A DNA stretch of 64,000 nucleotides from contig JAJEKV010000014.1 in NCBI GenBank assembly GCA_021234155.1, forward strand, positions 7,767,563-7,831,562, given 5' to 3'. Below are positions 43,060-55,205 of this stretch, one piece after another. Position 1 is the stretch's first letter. The number at the start of each line of letters is the position of its first letter. Source of the DNA: Isoetes taiwanensis (taxonomy: Eukaryota; Streptophyta; Lycopodiopsida; Isoetales; Isoetaceae). The notes beneath the pieces are model-generated. The model worked only from the letters and a program-made list of their open reading frames with translations. It had not been told where the DNA came from and did not search any database. Both the position numbers and the translations under genes were made by a program.

Positions 43060-44110
43060 ATTTCTACTATGCTTCTGGTCCCATCATCCCGGCACCCACG
43101 CCTTCCCTCATTCACTTACTTCAGAAAGTGGAGGTGGCTCGATCTTATAAGTATTTGGGCATTGAGTTTTCTACTACCACACACCAGGATGCATCCATCG
43201 GGTTGGTCACTATAAAAGCCGGAAAGCCCTCAGATGCAATGCAAAAAAACAAATCACAAATTTAGCCAGATGCATGGGGTTTTGGGCACACTTGTTTGGG
43301 GCCTTGGTTGAACCGTCCTCCTCTATGGGGCAGAAGTGTGGGGGCGGTGATATCCCTCACCACTTGGAACGATCTAGAGCAGTGTACGCAAGGCCTTCTT
43401 TGCCCTGCACCGGGAGTGAAATCCACGGTCCCATATCGATCTTGCTCCAGAGACAGGCTTCCTTCCATTTGAGAGGGAGGGTCACTGAACGCCACATTAT
43501 TTACTTCTTAAGGTGGGGGCTATGGATGAAGCCCGCTGCCCAACCTTGCTTTGGCAAGTGGCGATGGGCCCGCAGCGACTCAAAGCCCGCTGGAAAGACA
43601 AGCAAGCCCGGTGGTTCTCGCTATGGAATGTGCAGCACACGATGTGGACCAGTGCATACACCGAAGGAACGCTCCGCCTTGAAGCGATTTTTGATGCTTG
43701 CTTCATGGCCAAGCTTTGGGATGCAGAGGCCCCGCCACATGTCAAGGTGGCAAATTATCGACGGCAGCCAGTTAATCCCATGCTCACGAGGGGCCCACAC
43801 CAAATTTTGCACCCATCTACCCATGAAAAGTGCGTGGTGATTGCTTCCGTCAAGACACAGGTGCACACCACCCGCATTGAGACAGGAGATGGATTCGGGG
43901 CGCGTGAGGACAGAGTCCGTCAATGCCGCCAACGGGCGCCATTGAGGATGAAAGTCACGCCTCCGTGCTCGTCCGGGCGTTTGAGCATATCCGGGCTCTC
44001 GGATGCTCGGTTAGTTGTGCCCCATCAGGGCCTTGCATGAGCTACCGAGCACCTGGTAGGCTTGTTGGGATCGTACCTCCGTGAGGTAATGGATACGCGG
44101 ACTCGCTTAT
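43060..44110 (+). pseudogene. LINE reverse transcriptase C-terminal remnant (plus strand)
   Basis: Frames on the plus strand give VARSYKYLGIEFSTTTHQD (the FKYLG motif after the RT palm), then FGALVEP and, after a 1-bp shift, VLLYGAEVWGGG. These are hallmarks of the RT-to-C-terminal region of plant and moss LINEs. Downstream frames (LWQVAMGPQRLKARWKDKQA, MWTSAYTEGTLRLEAIFDAC, NPMLTRGPHQILHP) fit the C-terminal domain. Many frameshifts. The endonuclease and most of the RT are missing. It is opposite in orientation to the LINE at 26-27.6 kb, so a separate insertion. Confidence 0.75.
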
Positions 44111-45640
44111 GCCCCCCGTCCCACATTAACCTCGGGTTGCATTTGTGATTATGTATATAATCATAAAAGATGTCAAAGATCCTTATTGCTACTAAGGTTT
44201 TTCCTAAGAAAACCCTTTCGGCAAGGGTTTTTAATCTCGGTAGTATCGCTTCTTTGCTCTCTTTGTACTTGGGTCCCATAGGCCAGTTGGTCTCCGTGGA
44301 CGATAAAATCATATTCTATTTATCTACCTCCCTTTTTTCAAGGATAGATCTTCATTGCAGGACACAAATGTGGAAAGAAATCTGATTAATTTCAAGTCAG
44401 AACTTTCAATAGGGAACGGGCTGCGATGACAATTGAAAGGGCACGATGGAACTATTATCTCCATAATAAAGTGGATATGGTAATGTACCTGCATAATTAT
44501 TGAGCCTTTGCCAATCAATCTACACCTTGATGTGATATAGGTGATAAAGTAGTAATAACAATATGCCCTTTCAAAACATCCTAACCAGAAACAACAATTT
44601 CAAATGCTGTTAACTTTGCCCAAGGCTTGAGGCAACTGTATCAAAATGATTCTGGTGCTGCCTAGATAGAGATGGGAACTAATAAAGGATGTACACGGAC
44701 TTCATACACAAAGGGCCAAAGTCGAGGCAACTTTATCCCAATTTTAAATTTCGTACGTCGACATTTAGTCTATCAAATTCTTACATACCATGTACACACA
44801 TAGTTCTTATTTCATATAACTCAGAAGGATATTAAAGACCCCACATACAACCGATGGAATAATATTCAAACTCAATGTACAACCATGATTCAGTCATATA
44901 CCTCATTAAATGAGAAAACCCCACCAGCCTTAACAAAAGAATCAAAAATCTTAATTTCAACCTGAAATAGCAGGAATATATTAAAGCCCATTTTAGACAG
45001 GAAAAGTTTCAACACAATTTACCATAAAGTTAAATAACTTCAACACGCATTGTTTCATCAATGCACCGGCCCCCCTTGCTGATGATCCAGCACCCATATT
45101 TACGTGGATTCCCACGTTAAATTCTCACCTAAAAAGAGCCTGCAATGGGTTTTCATTCATTCACATTTACATATTAGTTAGAACTTAGAAAAAATGCCGT
45201 TAAAGATAAGATAAGATAAGATGAATTTTTACGTCCACGGAAACCCAACGGGTTATGGGACGGCACATGCCCAAGGAAAAAGGTTTGCACTACATGTGTC
45301 GTGTACATAGTACAAACTTTGTTATGGCAATAAACATCAACTGCGCCGTTTCTTTAGCCAATCTTCAGGAATCTAATTAGCTCAGTGGGATTGAACGTTC
45401 ATGTAGATTAGGTGAATTATAAAGTTTATAGCTTGCAAACATGTAAAAAACAAGCTTCAAGAGACATGATATTACATGATTACATATTGTATCTGAGCAT
45501 GCAGGCCTGCAGCATTCTGTCTTGAAACGTCCTTGGGATGAGATCTTGCAAGTGCCTCTCAAAGATCTGAATCACTATGATTATCAAATGGATCCAAGTT
45601 GAATCAGCCAGTTCTTGGAGAATGAAAAAAGTCTAAGCCA
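44111..45640. other. No gene recognised
   Basis: A TTAGCTCAGTGGGATTGAACG string at about 45377 recalls a tRNA D-arm, but no acceptor or T-arm pairs with it. Otherwise nothing. Confidence 0.45.
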
Positions 45641-45649
45641 ACACCTTGC

Positions 45650-45995
45650 GGCAAGTAGAAAATATCCATTACCAGACATATTTACAATACCAGAGAAAAG
45701 AACTGGATTGTTTCAAGCCCGCTGTGCAGGTCATTTAGAGCAAATTTTGCAATCACAGCCATCAATAAGTATTTGGCCTGCTTCATCAATAAGTATTTGG
45801 CCTGCTTCAGGCACCACAACACGAATTAAAGTATTAAACAGGCTTGATTTTCCTGCACTGGGCAGACCAGCAACACCAAGTTTCTCATTTGATTTTACAG
45901 TTACTGAAAGACTATGAAGAACTAAGGGGAGTTCAGCCCCATAGCGCATGAACACATTCTTGAACTCAATATTTCCTGAGTGGGCAGAGCTTGAA
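45650..45995 (-). pseudogene. ABCC (MRP-type) transporter nucleotide-binding-domain exon remnant
   Basis: The minus strand reads NIEFKNVFMRYGAELPLVLH, SLSVTVKSNEKLGVAGLPSA, then GKSSLFNTLIRVVVPEAGQI. This is the second nucleotide-binding domain of plant ABCC vacuolar or plasma-membrane transporters, with a recognisable Walker A (GxxxxGKSS) and the GQILIDG strand. A perfect 24-bp tandem duplication doubles EAGQILID. After that the frame breaks, though LNDLHSGLETI and FFSGIV-like pieces of the Q-loop region remain to about 45650. No neighbouring ABCC exons (transmembrane parts, signature LSxGQ, Walker B) were found. Isolated, decayed exon. Confidence 0.85.
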
Positions 45996-47186
45996 AATAT
46001 ACAAACTGAATATCAGTGAGCTTTAATTGCGTTAAACCCTTGCTCTGCTTAACTAGCAAGCTGAAGGACTGCTGTCAACAAAGATGTTCTTCTGAGTCTA
46101 TAGTTCAATAGCACTTTAGTGACATTCTGTGTAAATATTCACAGTGTTAATGATTTCAACGACAAACCTTTATACGAGTTTTACGAGTACAATAAAGAAG
46201 AATCAAAGACAATACCAAGAAAGGAAAAGTTCTGCTCCAAGTTTTACCCAGTGGGCAAGCTCAAATAACTTGAAACAATTATAGAAAAATGAAGGCAAAC
46301 TGCTTTTCTTCCTAAATGCTGCAAAAAGAAACCAAAGGATTAGTCATCATGTCTTTATTATAGATGGACGATTCCCAATTTAGATCTACCACGGCAAACC
46401 AAAAGCTCTATTGCGTTTACAGTATAATAACACATATCTACAAAGATTAACCGGATGGATGGATAACACAAAATGGAACTACGCGGGGAATAAACCCACC
46501 ATTCTAGTCTGTGCAGAGAATAACTTAACACCTGTAAATCTGGAGGCATAAAGTCATCACAACTACCTGCTCTAGTATACGAGTTCTGACACCAAACATT
46601 CTGGAAGAAGAAAAAAGTCACGCATCTATTTACCACAAACTTAGTACCTGATTCCATGAATCTAAATCCTATCCAAATTCGTGACATTGATCAAAAATCA
46701 CTAGCAATATCTTAAGACCTTCCAGATAAGTAAACAAAAACTCAAGCTGACTTTGCCATCAAATCCATATACCCGAGGGATCTGCAAAACAGATACACAA
46801 AAAATAATGAAGCTTCGAAATGGAACAACACCCTAGAAAAAAAATGAAATGAAAGGTATACTTGCAAATCTCTTCAAATGCTTTACATGGCCTTTCCCGT
46901 CAATGGCAATCACGGAAGCCAATAGATGGGAAGATGGGATGACCGCTTGGATTGCTAATGCAAAAAATAGACTGAAAAATAAGCCTAACACTTACCAAGC
47001 TGGGAGTATGAAAGCCCCAAAGATGAAGAACAGAGTGCTTTTTGGCATCGTGCAAAGTTTGAATTTTTGGCATGGAAACACTCCTCACATCAGCATTGAA
47101 GGTTTGGCAAATTTGCACACAACTGTAGAAGCCAGATCGGTTCTTCTGGCGCCTGCACACACACTCATCTGCCCAAGATACCTCTC
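45996..47186. other. No gene recognised
   Basis: Overlapping frames of about 110 codons on opposite strands at 46.85-47.25 kb have no motif. This is the flank between the ABCC remnant and the block shared with 4.1 kb. Confidence 0.4.
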
Positions 47187-47331
47187 CGGTTAGCCGGTTT
47201 CGAGAGCGGCTGCCCATCAACAGAAGTGACCGAGCATTTACAGCCAATCATAAGTTTTTAGCAGTCACCAGCATATCCTAGGGATATTCTAGCATATACC
47301 TAGGATATGCCAAAAGCCCACATAAACAAGG
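47187..47331. repeat. Block shared with 4.04-4.19 kb, copy 2
   Basis: GGTTAGCCGGTTTCG through the 65-bp near-identical end containing TTTTTAGCAGTCACC and the CCTAGG inverted repeat (47270-47311) to CCCACATAAA. Same orientation as copy 1. It lies 1.2 kb from the ABCC remnant. Confidence 0.75.
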
Positions 47332-48302
47332 GTTTGCCCCCCTAGGGGCAACCCAAAAAGAATGAAAATTAGCATGACCCATGGCTTTGTTTCACACTCT
47401 ACTATATCGGCAAGGCAGCAGAGACACAAGATCCATTTGAGTTCAATTCCTTATGCTTTTATCCCATCAGTTCTTAAGTTCCTTTTGGTTTAAGTCTGGA
47501 ATTTGTGCGGTTTGAGGGTTTTGTTTCGGATAAATTTTGGAATGTGTCTGAACATCTGGATGATCCATCAGATCAAAGTGTTGTTTCACAGGTAGGCTAT
47601 GTCGCCACCCGCCAATGCCAAAATACTGATGGCCAGACCCGTATGCATGTTATCGTAGTTTTGTCTTATTCTGTGAATCTTTCTGTCCGTGTGAAACGCT
47701 TTAGAGATCTAAAGAGTTTTAAGATTAAGGGAAAGCTAGGACATACAATTTTGTTCTAATTGTAAAAAATTGGGGTGGATTTGTGGGGCCTTGGATTTCA
47801 GAGCTTCTTACAGCATAGAGACAATATGGTGCCTTCCCTGCTCTTCAGTCTATTCATCTTGGTCGTATGGAGGTTATTGACGAGGAGCTTGATGCTGTAG
47901 CTGGGGGCTTCACTAACTCTTTAAGTCATTGAAACTGGATAAGTACGCTGGATAGTTCCTACAGATTTTTCTCTATAGGTCTAAGCAGTTGTGCCGATCA
48001 AAGCCTTAATAGGGTCGCCGGCACCAGCGCTAGAATTGAGGGTTCTGTAGATCGCCAAGATGGAAGTTGTCAACAAGATGAGGCTTTTCTAAAGTAGATG
48101 AAATGAATAAAATGACAATCAATGAGGCAGGCAGCTTTGGATGGTTTTGAAGTCAAGAGAATGCAATTTATTTCTGCTTAAGATATGCCTTTATGATAAA
48201 AACATGAGGGCAATATACGGATATTGAATGCAGGCTTGACTATAGCATCCAAACGAGTGCTGCAGCAATAGACTATTGAGCCTCATATAGATAAAGGAGT
48301 AT
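47332..48302. other. No gene recognised
   Basis: One 84-codon plus frame at 47505-47759 without motifs. Nothing else seen. Confidence 0.4.
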
Positions 48303-48305
48303 TAA

Positions 48306-48714
48306 GGCCCTTTTTCCACAGCAGTCGCAAAATACGACTGCCATATACCATATATGACACCATTTGTGACTCCAGGGGTAAAAATGAGACACACAATTTG
48401 AATCTTGCTTTTCCACTGTATGGTAGTCATAAAATATGACACCACTAAAATACTAGTGGAAAACCATGAAAAAATAAGACACGTCTTATTTTTAGTTATA
48501 TTTCAAATAAGACTAGGTGTCTTATTTTATGGCGGGGGAAATCCCCCGGAATAAAATAAGACTCCATTTGGTATCCAAACCTATTCCGAACCTAAATAAG
48601 ACATGTCTTATTTTTATAGTAGAAAAGTGATTTATTTTTAAGACAATAGGTGGCCAAACATCATTGGATAAAATATGTGACTTTTAGAGATAAGACTACC
48701 GTGGAAAAAGGACC
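48306..48714. mobile_element. Tourist-like MITE (PIF/Harbinger type), 409 bp
   Basis: Starts GGCCCTTTTTCCACAGCAGTC. The other end, read on the minus strand, is GGTCCTTTTTCCACGGTAGTC. The flanking trinucleotide TAA is duplicated (48303-48305 and 48715-48717). A 3-bp TAA/TTA duplication with GG(C/T)C ends is the signature of PIF/Harbinger MITEs. Inside, AATAAGAC and GTCTTATT words recur in both orientations. No coding capacity. Confidence 0.85.
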
Positions 48715-48717
48715 TAA

Positions 48718-50281
48718 GGATATAATGGGTGAAAATGATGCAGTTATACCTGGCTTTCTCAGATTGCTAGAGAATAGCGCCAGCAATTCATTTTTGAAAG
48801 CGCAAGTTTGAACTGTCAAGTGCACAAAGTGTAAATCTGGTAAAGCTTCGTGTTTGTCTACTTTTTTACCTTGTTTTTGACCTTGAGCTCGGGAGAAGTG
48901 TACTTTGAAAATTACATGGCTTTATTTCTAGGAAGAAGAGCAGCAAATTGTAGAAGTATGGAACATGGATACGTGAGGGCATCCTGTTTTATGTTGGTAT
49001 CAAATCTTGAATTTATTTCATTGGTTTTTATGAGCAGGCTCTCTTAAGCATCAAATTTCACTATTGCCCATCGAGTTCTGTGTCTTATCTCATTCTGAAA
49101 CAAGTTGCATTTATCTGCTTTGTGTTACCGCTATGCATTAGCTTGTGCTGAGGTACTAGATTTCCTTTTCGTTTTTTAAGTTTCCGATTATGATTTGCCC
49201 TTGCTACAAGGAGGCCTCGGGTATTTTGAAGTTTGAGCAAGCCTAATATGACTGATTTTGAGTATCTTATTGAACATGCTCATTTGGTTGGTTTTGAGTA
49301 TCTCATTAAACATGTACGCATTCCTCGTTCTATTTTGCACAATTGGTTATTTGTAAAGATTGGTCACATTCGTGTTTTTAGTACATTTTCAATTTGTCAT
49401 CTATGATTTTAGGTTCTAGATCCTTTTCTTTTCTGTAACTAAGCTGATGTTTTATGCTCTATGTGTTTCTTTTGGTTTGTGAGTCATGTAGTTGTCGATG
49501 GAGACTTGATTGAAGAGATAATGCGTGCGGATAAACTGTTACACTGATTGTGTTTCTCACATGGGGACCGAGTGCTGATGCTCTTTTAGGTACTCAACAA
49601 TTGATTTTTTTTCTGTCTGAACAAATTATTCAACGTTTATCTTGCTAGCCTTTTATTCCACATGCTTTGAAATTACCCCTCATTTAGGGCCCCTTATCGA
49701 CTTACTCGTATTTAGTGATGTCTCAGTCCTCATTTTTACCGTTTCATGGCATTTGTGATTTGTCGAGATGGAGGTGGTGATAGGTGGCATATAGTCTTTT
49801 TGGCTTGCTATTGATAGAATTTGCCCACTGAATTTTGTCCTTTCACCTATTTTGCATGCAATTGCTTGCAGGAACATTGTGTTGCTTTTTCATATTCCTT
49901 AATTGCCTTGCACAGATTTCCTATTTGTTATTTCCTTCCTGTTCGCCGACACTTTATCGAGCTGGTCGACCCATATGCTTGGAGATTGTTGTGCTAATGT
50001 TGTCAATATCTGAAACTTTTGCCTCTAGTATTTCTAGCCTTCTCGGCTCCGCCTCCATTTGATTCTCATCTCTTGCTTTTGGCTGTAGCTTTGTCTTTGC
50101 ATTGTGTTGGGTAAGTGCTTGCATAGTTCTATGTGCCATTTGGTGTCTGAGGGTATTACTTTTTTTTCAGATGTACTTGTGTGCATTACATGTCTTGATG
50201 GCACAGGCATTCTGAATCCTCCACCAATAAAGCAATGCCGTAATAAAGATGACTCCTTGGGCAGTGAGGGGTTCAGATTTT
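48718..50281. other. No gene recognised
   Basis: T-rich on the plus strand. Frames of 60-90 codons on both strands without motifs or splice context. Confidence 0.4.
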
Positions 50282-50407
50282 GAGAATGAGCTTGGTGCAT
50301 AAAACATTTTGATGTTGGTAAAACATTAGCATTTTATGTGGAGCGAGAATGAGCTTGGTGCATAAAACATTTTGATGTTGGTAAAACATTAGCATTTTAT
50401 GTGGAGG
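50282..50407. repeat. 63-bp tandem duplication
   Basis: GAGAATGAGCTTGGTGCATA and the following 43 bp are repeated from 50345 with at most a terminal mismatch. Non-coding. Confidence 0.93.
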
Positions 50408-50758
50408 TTCTAAAGTTGTACCAGCAAGTAGTCATGCCTGGCATGTTTGGCCATCCCTTTTGCCAAGTTTTTTAATTGAATTGGACTCTTATTCCCCCCA
50501 TTTACATTGTCAGATGGTGAGTTTTGCATCCATGTATGTCACTTACCTTCCAGGTCTGATGTATGTCTAATGTATGCTCATGTCACTTACCTTGTAGGCC
50601 TGATGTATGCTCAAATATGTAACATTTTACTATTGGTGTATATATTTGGCTAATTTATAGGATCTTTTGTAACTCCCATTACCCATTAAATGAAATACAA
50701 TATGCTAAAACCTCAAGTCGCCAACACCTTAGAAGTAGCTTATAAATTATTCATGCTT

Positions 50759-51070
50759 ACCCCCTAAACTTTTTTTGATTTGGGTGCATATTCACACGGG
50801 GGATTACTCTGGGCATCGAGAGCTTGTCGATTGGCATATTTGTCTTTTATTTTTCGATTAGGACCGTACATAGCGATCCTTATTTGTGGGGTATGCATAT
50901 ACAAGTTTTTGTATATTGTATATCGAGATTTGTAAAATATTATAAAGTTTGAGAGAATGTACTTAATGGTGTTAATTTTGTACATGTATTGTAAGTTTTA
51001 GGTGCTCGATTGTCCTACATAACCCCTCGCGGTGAATATGCACTCAAATCAAAGGGGTTTCAGGGGGAGT
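50759..51070. mobile_element. MITE-like element with ~44-bp terminal inverted repeats
   Basis: Left end ACCCCCTAAACTTTTTTTGA, then TTTGGGTGCATATTCAC. The right end on the minus strand is ACTCCCCCTGAAACCCC, then TTTGATTTGAGTGCATATTC. The pairing continues to the CGGGG/CCCCG inner border. About 310 bp in total, interior AT-rich, no ORF. A target duplication was not evident, so the superfamily is open. Confidence 0.72.
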
Positions 51071-52205
51071 TTAAATTTTTAGTGTTAGATATAATGGTTT
51101 AGGATTATGCATTGGTTGTTATATTAAAAAAAAAAAATAAAAAAAATGGGCTTTTTGGGCTGTAACAAAAGCAAACATAAGTAATTTAAGGACTTACAAT
51201 AAACCTACAACGCAAATAAACCACTGTTTTAGCAAGCCAGAAGAACAGCTCATAAACATTTTCCATAGTCAGATTTCTCCATGGCTTCCATTCTGGTGAG
51301 ATACTCGGGACATTCCAAGCTAAAGGCTCCCTGATCACAGGAACAACATGATTTATAAGGACTGGCCATCTGCTTGTGCTTTCGATCTGCTCCGATCTTG
51401 GATTGCTTCACGACTCCAGTTCCGCCATCATACTCTAAATGTTACCCGTTCTAATCTTCTCTCTTTTTTTAAAACACATTAATTAACACAATCTCCATCC
51501 TTGAATATCATAGCCAAATGCCTAAAATTCTTTGTTAACACACCTTTTTGGCATCGTTTTCCACTTCACAGACACAGATGCAGAGAACCCTAAAATATAT
51601 TACTCAAGCCTTGCATGTTCAATTTCAATTTGAAATAATATTGAACATTCATAGGTGACCATTGGAAAGTGCCACAAAAATCAAGGGTGCAGAAAGGGCG
51701 CACTCTAGAAATATTATTTAGTACACCTCATCAAATACGGCACCGAAACCATAGACAAACCTTTGTGAAAATCATACAAAAACATAAAACAAAACCCCTG
51801 TTATTATGCTATATATTAGTTGTAAGTCGTATTTAATTAAAGTGGGACAAATCTTGAATTTTGGGACTCGGACTGAAAATGGGACTCACACACCATAAAA
51901 GAAATTTCTGAATTGATTGCTTGAATAGAATTACACATGACACACATAGAATTGGGTTACTTGTTTTCCTCATAAATTTTACAAACCACTAGTTGAGATA
52001 GTTTTCAAACTTCTCAATATTATGTGCCCTCATACAATGATATAGCATGGAGGTTGCTCATGGCCTTGTCCATCTCCCTTCTTGGGATCTTGTGTGTGTG
52101 TTGTCCTTTGCAACGTGAGAACTTGGATATGACCATACCACACACTCCACCAATTCCCTCCTTTGAGGGTCAGCATAATTTGCCCTCCACTTCTTCTCCC
52201 AGCAG
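51071..52205. other. No gene recognised; possible 3' flank of the transposase-like gene
   Basis: Includes an A-rich run at 51124-51148. If the transposase-like gene at 52206-54918 belongs to an element with terminal repeats, its 3' end should lie here, but I found no inverted partner. Confidence 0.4.
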
Positions 52206-54918
52206 TCAGTGTATTGCTCCTTCAAGTTGCCCTTCTTGTGTCTCCCAATGGGCTCCCAATATTGAATCAGGACGCAACTCCTCTCCATCAAGCATAGTGG
52301 TGGTTACATCAGAGAGTGCCACCCCTAACCATATTGGACAGTCCTCATCATCAGGCCTTACTAGCACAAAGTATCCTTCCTTGATGTCCTCAAAGGGATC
52401 CCACTCAGGAAGATCAAACCACTTCGGCTTTGAGGCCTTACTTCCCACAAACCACTTGGAACCCTTGTTGGGAGCATTCTTAGACGTGCTTGCACCTTGA
52501 GAACCCTCCCATCTTGACTCTGGCAAGAACCCGTCTCTTAGCTCCCTCCCACATGGCTGTTCAGTTTCTAAGCATGTCACAACTTTCTCCCAGTACTTGA
52601 TTAGGGAGTCCATTTGATTTTTCTTAAGAGTGGAGGTGTGCTTTCCATTTCGAACATCATCCCAGTGCGTTATGTAATCCCTGATGCCCTTCACCAGTTG
52701 GCTAGAGTCTTTGACTGTCTTGAAGGGAGGTATTGGTTTTGGCTGCCCTTTAGGAATGAGAACTTCACCAGCAGCACCCCTTTGCCACAACTCGATACCT
52801 TGTACAGGCATCCACAACTTGTCACCTGGTCTCCACTTATATTGCATGATTGGTATTCCATCCCTAACCCAAAACTTGAACTGAAGTGGCTTTGTGTGTC
52901 CTGTCAACTGGTCCTTACCATCTAGCAAGTATCCTTCTACAAATGATTTCCAATCTGCAACCTCATCCATCAAGAAAGCCATTGGGTTGGGGTCAATGCA
53001 GCTCTCAAACACATCCATTAGTTCAGGGAGAGTGGTCACGTTTTCTCTCTTGAGCTTGGTGGAGAAAGTTCAAAAAATCTATCTATATCATCATTATGTA
53101 TGCCCAACCATCATGAATCCCACTTTCACAACTTTGAATACTCCCACTGGCGTCCAAGTATGACATAGCCCCAAACATCCATCTATTCTTGTTTTCTTTC
53201 CAACAGCTTGTCCAGCCCAACACATAGCTCCTCTGCATTGATTTCTCAAGTAAGGGGAAATCATCCCAAGTCCTCCTTGATTCACTAGACACCTTGGATG
53301 TGAGCTTTTTTTATTGCCTTTGGTAACAAAGCGGTTGATCATCCATCAAAGCCTCAAAAATGGGTTTGAAGGGGAATACCTCCTCCCTTCTATCGATCCT
53401 TTCTCTAGTGTTCTCGGGCACTTGAAAATAGAGCTCACATGGAAGTTTGGATCATCTCTCCATAGATCAAGCACAAAATGACCATATGTTCCGGTTCCAT
53501 GACCATGTGTTAATACACCCGGACTTACTTTCATCCGAAAAAGCGTTTTGACAACGCTTGGGTAAAGGATCTAGCTTTGGCAAGAAAGTCTTGTGTTGGT
53601 CCATCTTATCATGAATTATACACAAAAATTTGTCCGGCTGCATCTCGTAAAAATGTTCTCCACTGCCAATACAACTGTCTACATGATATTTGGTCCCTTT
53701 GGTGATCTGCAAATTGCTCCCTAATTGCCATTCTTTCTTTCTCTATTGCAGTTGATGCAAGTGTATCCTTGAGTTGAATGCAAGTGTTGCACTTTGAGAA
53801 TGGCATGTGTTGTAGGACACTCACGTCCGAGAAGTGAGTGCTCCATAACTTGCTGAAATGTGATTGAGAAAGAGGCCTACCTCCAAAAAAGTGGTTTCCG
53901 GGGATGGAGTTGACCTCCTTAAGGCACTCCTTTTGGATATAGTGTTGTGGCAACACTCTTTGCACCACTCGCACAATCGCTTTCGTTCACCTTCGACTTG
54001 TGGGGCATAGATTGAGACATGTATCTCACAAAGCTCTCGAAGACCGCGAATGGCCTTGAGAGTATTTGCTCTAGGTTTCAAAGTGAGTGCATTACCATGT
54101 TGGAACAAAGTGTGCCCTTTTCTAACCTGCCCCGAGTATCTGACGTAAAATGAAGACTTGCTCACCCCAAGAATCCATCTCAATGCTCTCATACATACCT
54201 TCATGCCCCTCAATTGATATAGTAGCCGTCCTGTGTTTTCATCATAGCTGGAATTCCTACACAAGGAGTAAATGAAATTAATCCTATCTTTTTGAAGCTG
54301 TCCAATGTATTGGGACCTTATCTGCACGAGGTCATCCACATTGTACTGCACTGTGCAATCTAGGTTGCAACACTCTTGTCCCCTAATTGCCTCTAGGTTT
54401 TCTCTGGTTGGTGCCATACTTTCCATCCTTTCTAAATATTTGTCACTTCTAGGCCTCTTGGGCACCCTTGGCTGCCTTCTATGAAAGACATAGCGTCTCT
54501 TCCTTGTGATCAAAGGATGCTCATCGACCACCAAATCTTCCACATGGCCTTGGGTGGGCCTTGGGGTGTGTAGTTCAGTAGGGCATTCTAGAGTATCACC
54601 ATTCTTGTGTGTAATATATCTAATTGGCCATCTCAACTGAGCTTGGGACTCCAGCAGCCCTGAGCACACAATGCAATCACTAGAGCTTCCCTGGGACATG
54701 ATTGTATCAACTTCGATAAGAAGCTTCACAATGCCAACTCCAAGATGTTCATCTCCCAGCCTCTCATCATTCACACTATCAAATGGATCAACTGCAGTTA
54801 TTATGCCCTCTGCAAATACCGTCTGGTTGCAAGGGTGCAACAAAAGGCAACCCTTCTTCCTCCATTGGAGCCTAGGGCAATGGCCTCTGCTGGACTTCCT
54901 TGGCTCCATTTTACTCAT
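52206..54918 (-). pseudogene. DDE transposase-like gene (DUF7869-type family, by memory), frameshifted
   Basis: Minus-strand start at 54918 (MSKMEPRKSSRG) after a CATTCAG acceptor. The N-terminal part (NQTVFAEGIITAVDPF, LGVGIVKLLIEVDTIM) is followed by ECCNLDCTVQYNVDDLVQIR, then KVCMRALRWILGVSKSSFYV. After a shift at about 53960 comes FSKCNTCIQLKDTLA. Later frames have KMDQHKTFLPKLD (first putative acidic residue), ENKNRWMFG, then KVGFMMVGHT..DID near 53.1 kb. The final 277-codon frame (53039-52206) is a C-terminal domain ending near WLGVALSDVTTTMLDGEEL. This order, CxxC + D(x)MDQxKT + ENKN + GHTHxDID, matches a widespread transposase-like family in algae, mosses and animals. At least five frameshifts. 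Exact element ends unknown. Confidence 0.72.
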
Positions 54919-54949
54919 CTCATATGCTCCCTGAATGAAAAAGCTCACA

Positions 54950-55205
54950 TTAAAACCATATAGCCCCAAACACCACAAATATGACCATGTGAACCATATA
55001 AAACCATACAAACATATTAAATATAACCATATTAAATCATACAACCATATTAACTAAAATCATATAACCATATTAAACCATACAACCATACTCATTCTAA
55101 ACCATATGTAAACATTGTAACCATATATAACCATTGAAACTATTCAACCATTGAAGACCATATTAAATATATAAGGTAACATATATAAACATATAACCTA
55201 ACCTT
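54950..55205. repeat. AT-rich degenerate tandem repeat (AACCATAT units)
   Basis: About 25 variants of ACCATATTAA/AACCATAT in 250 bp, directly 5' of the transposase-like gene. Unit length drifts between 8 and 22. It could be a minisatellite or the promoter or terminal region of that element. Confidence 0.85.

Noticed and set aside
45371-45440. tRNA gene (TAGCTCAGTGGGA-like D-arm)
   Set aside because: No matching acceptor stem and no GGTTCAAAT-type T-loop within tRNA length.
54950-55044. ORF start at 55044 for the transposase-like gene
   Set aside because: The first 38 residues come from the AT-rich ACCATAT repeat. The acceptor before GGAGCATATGAG and the ATG at 54918 fit better.
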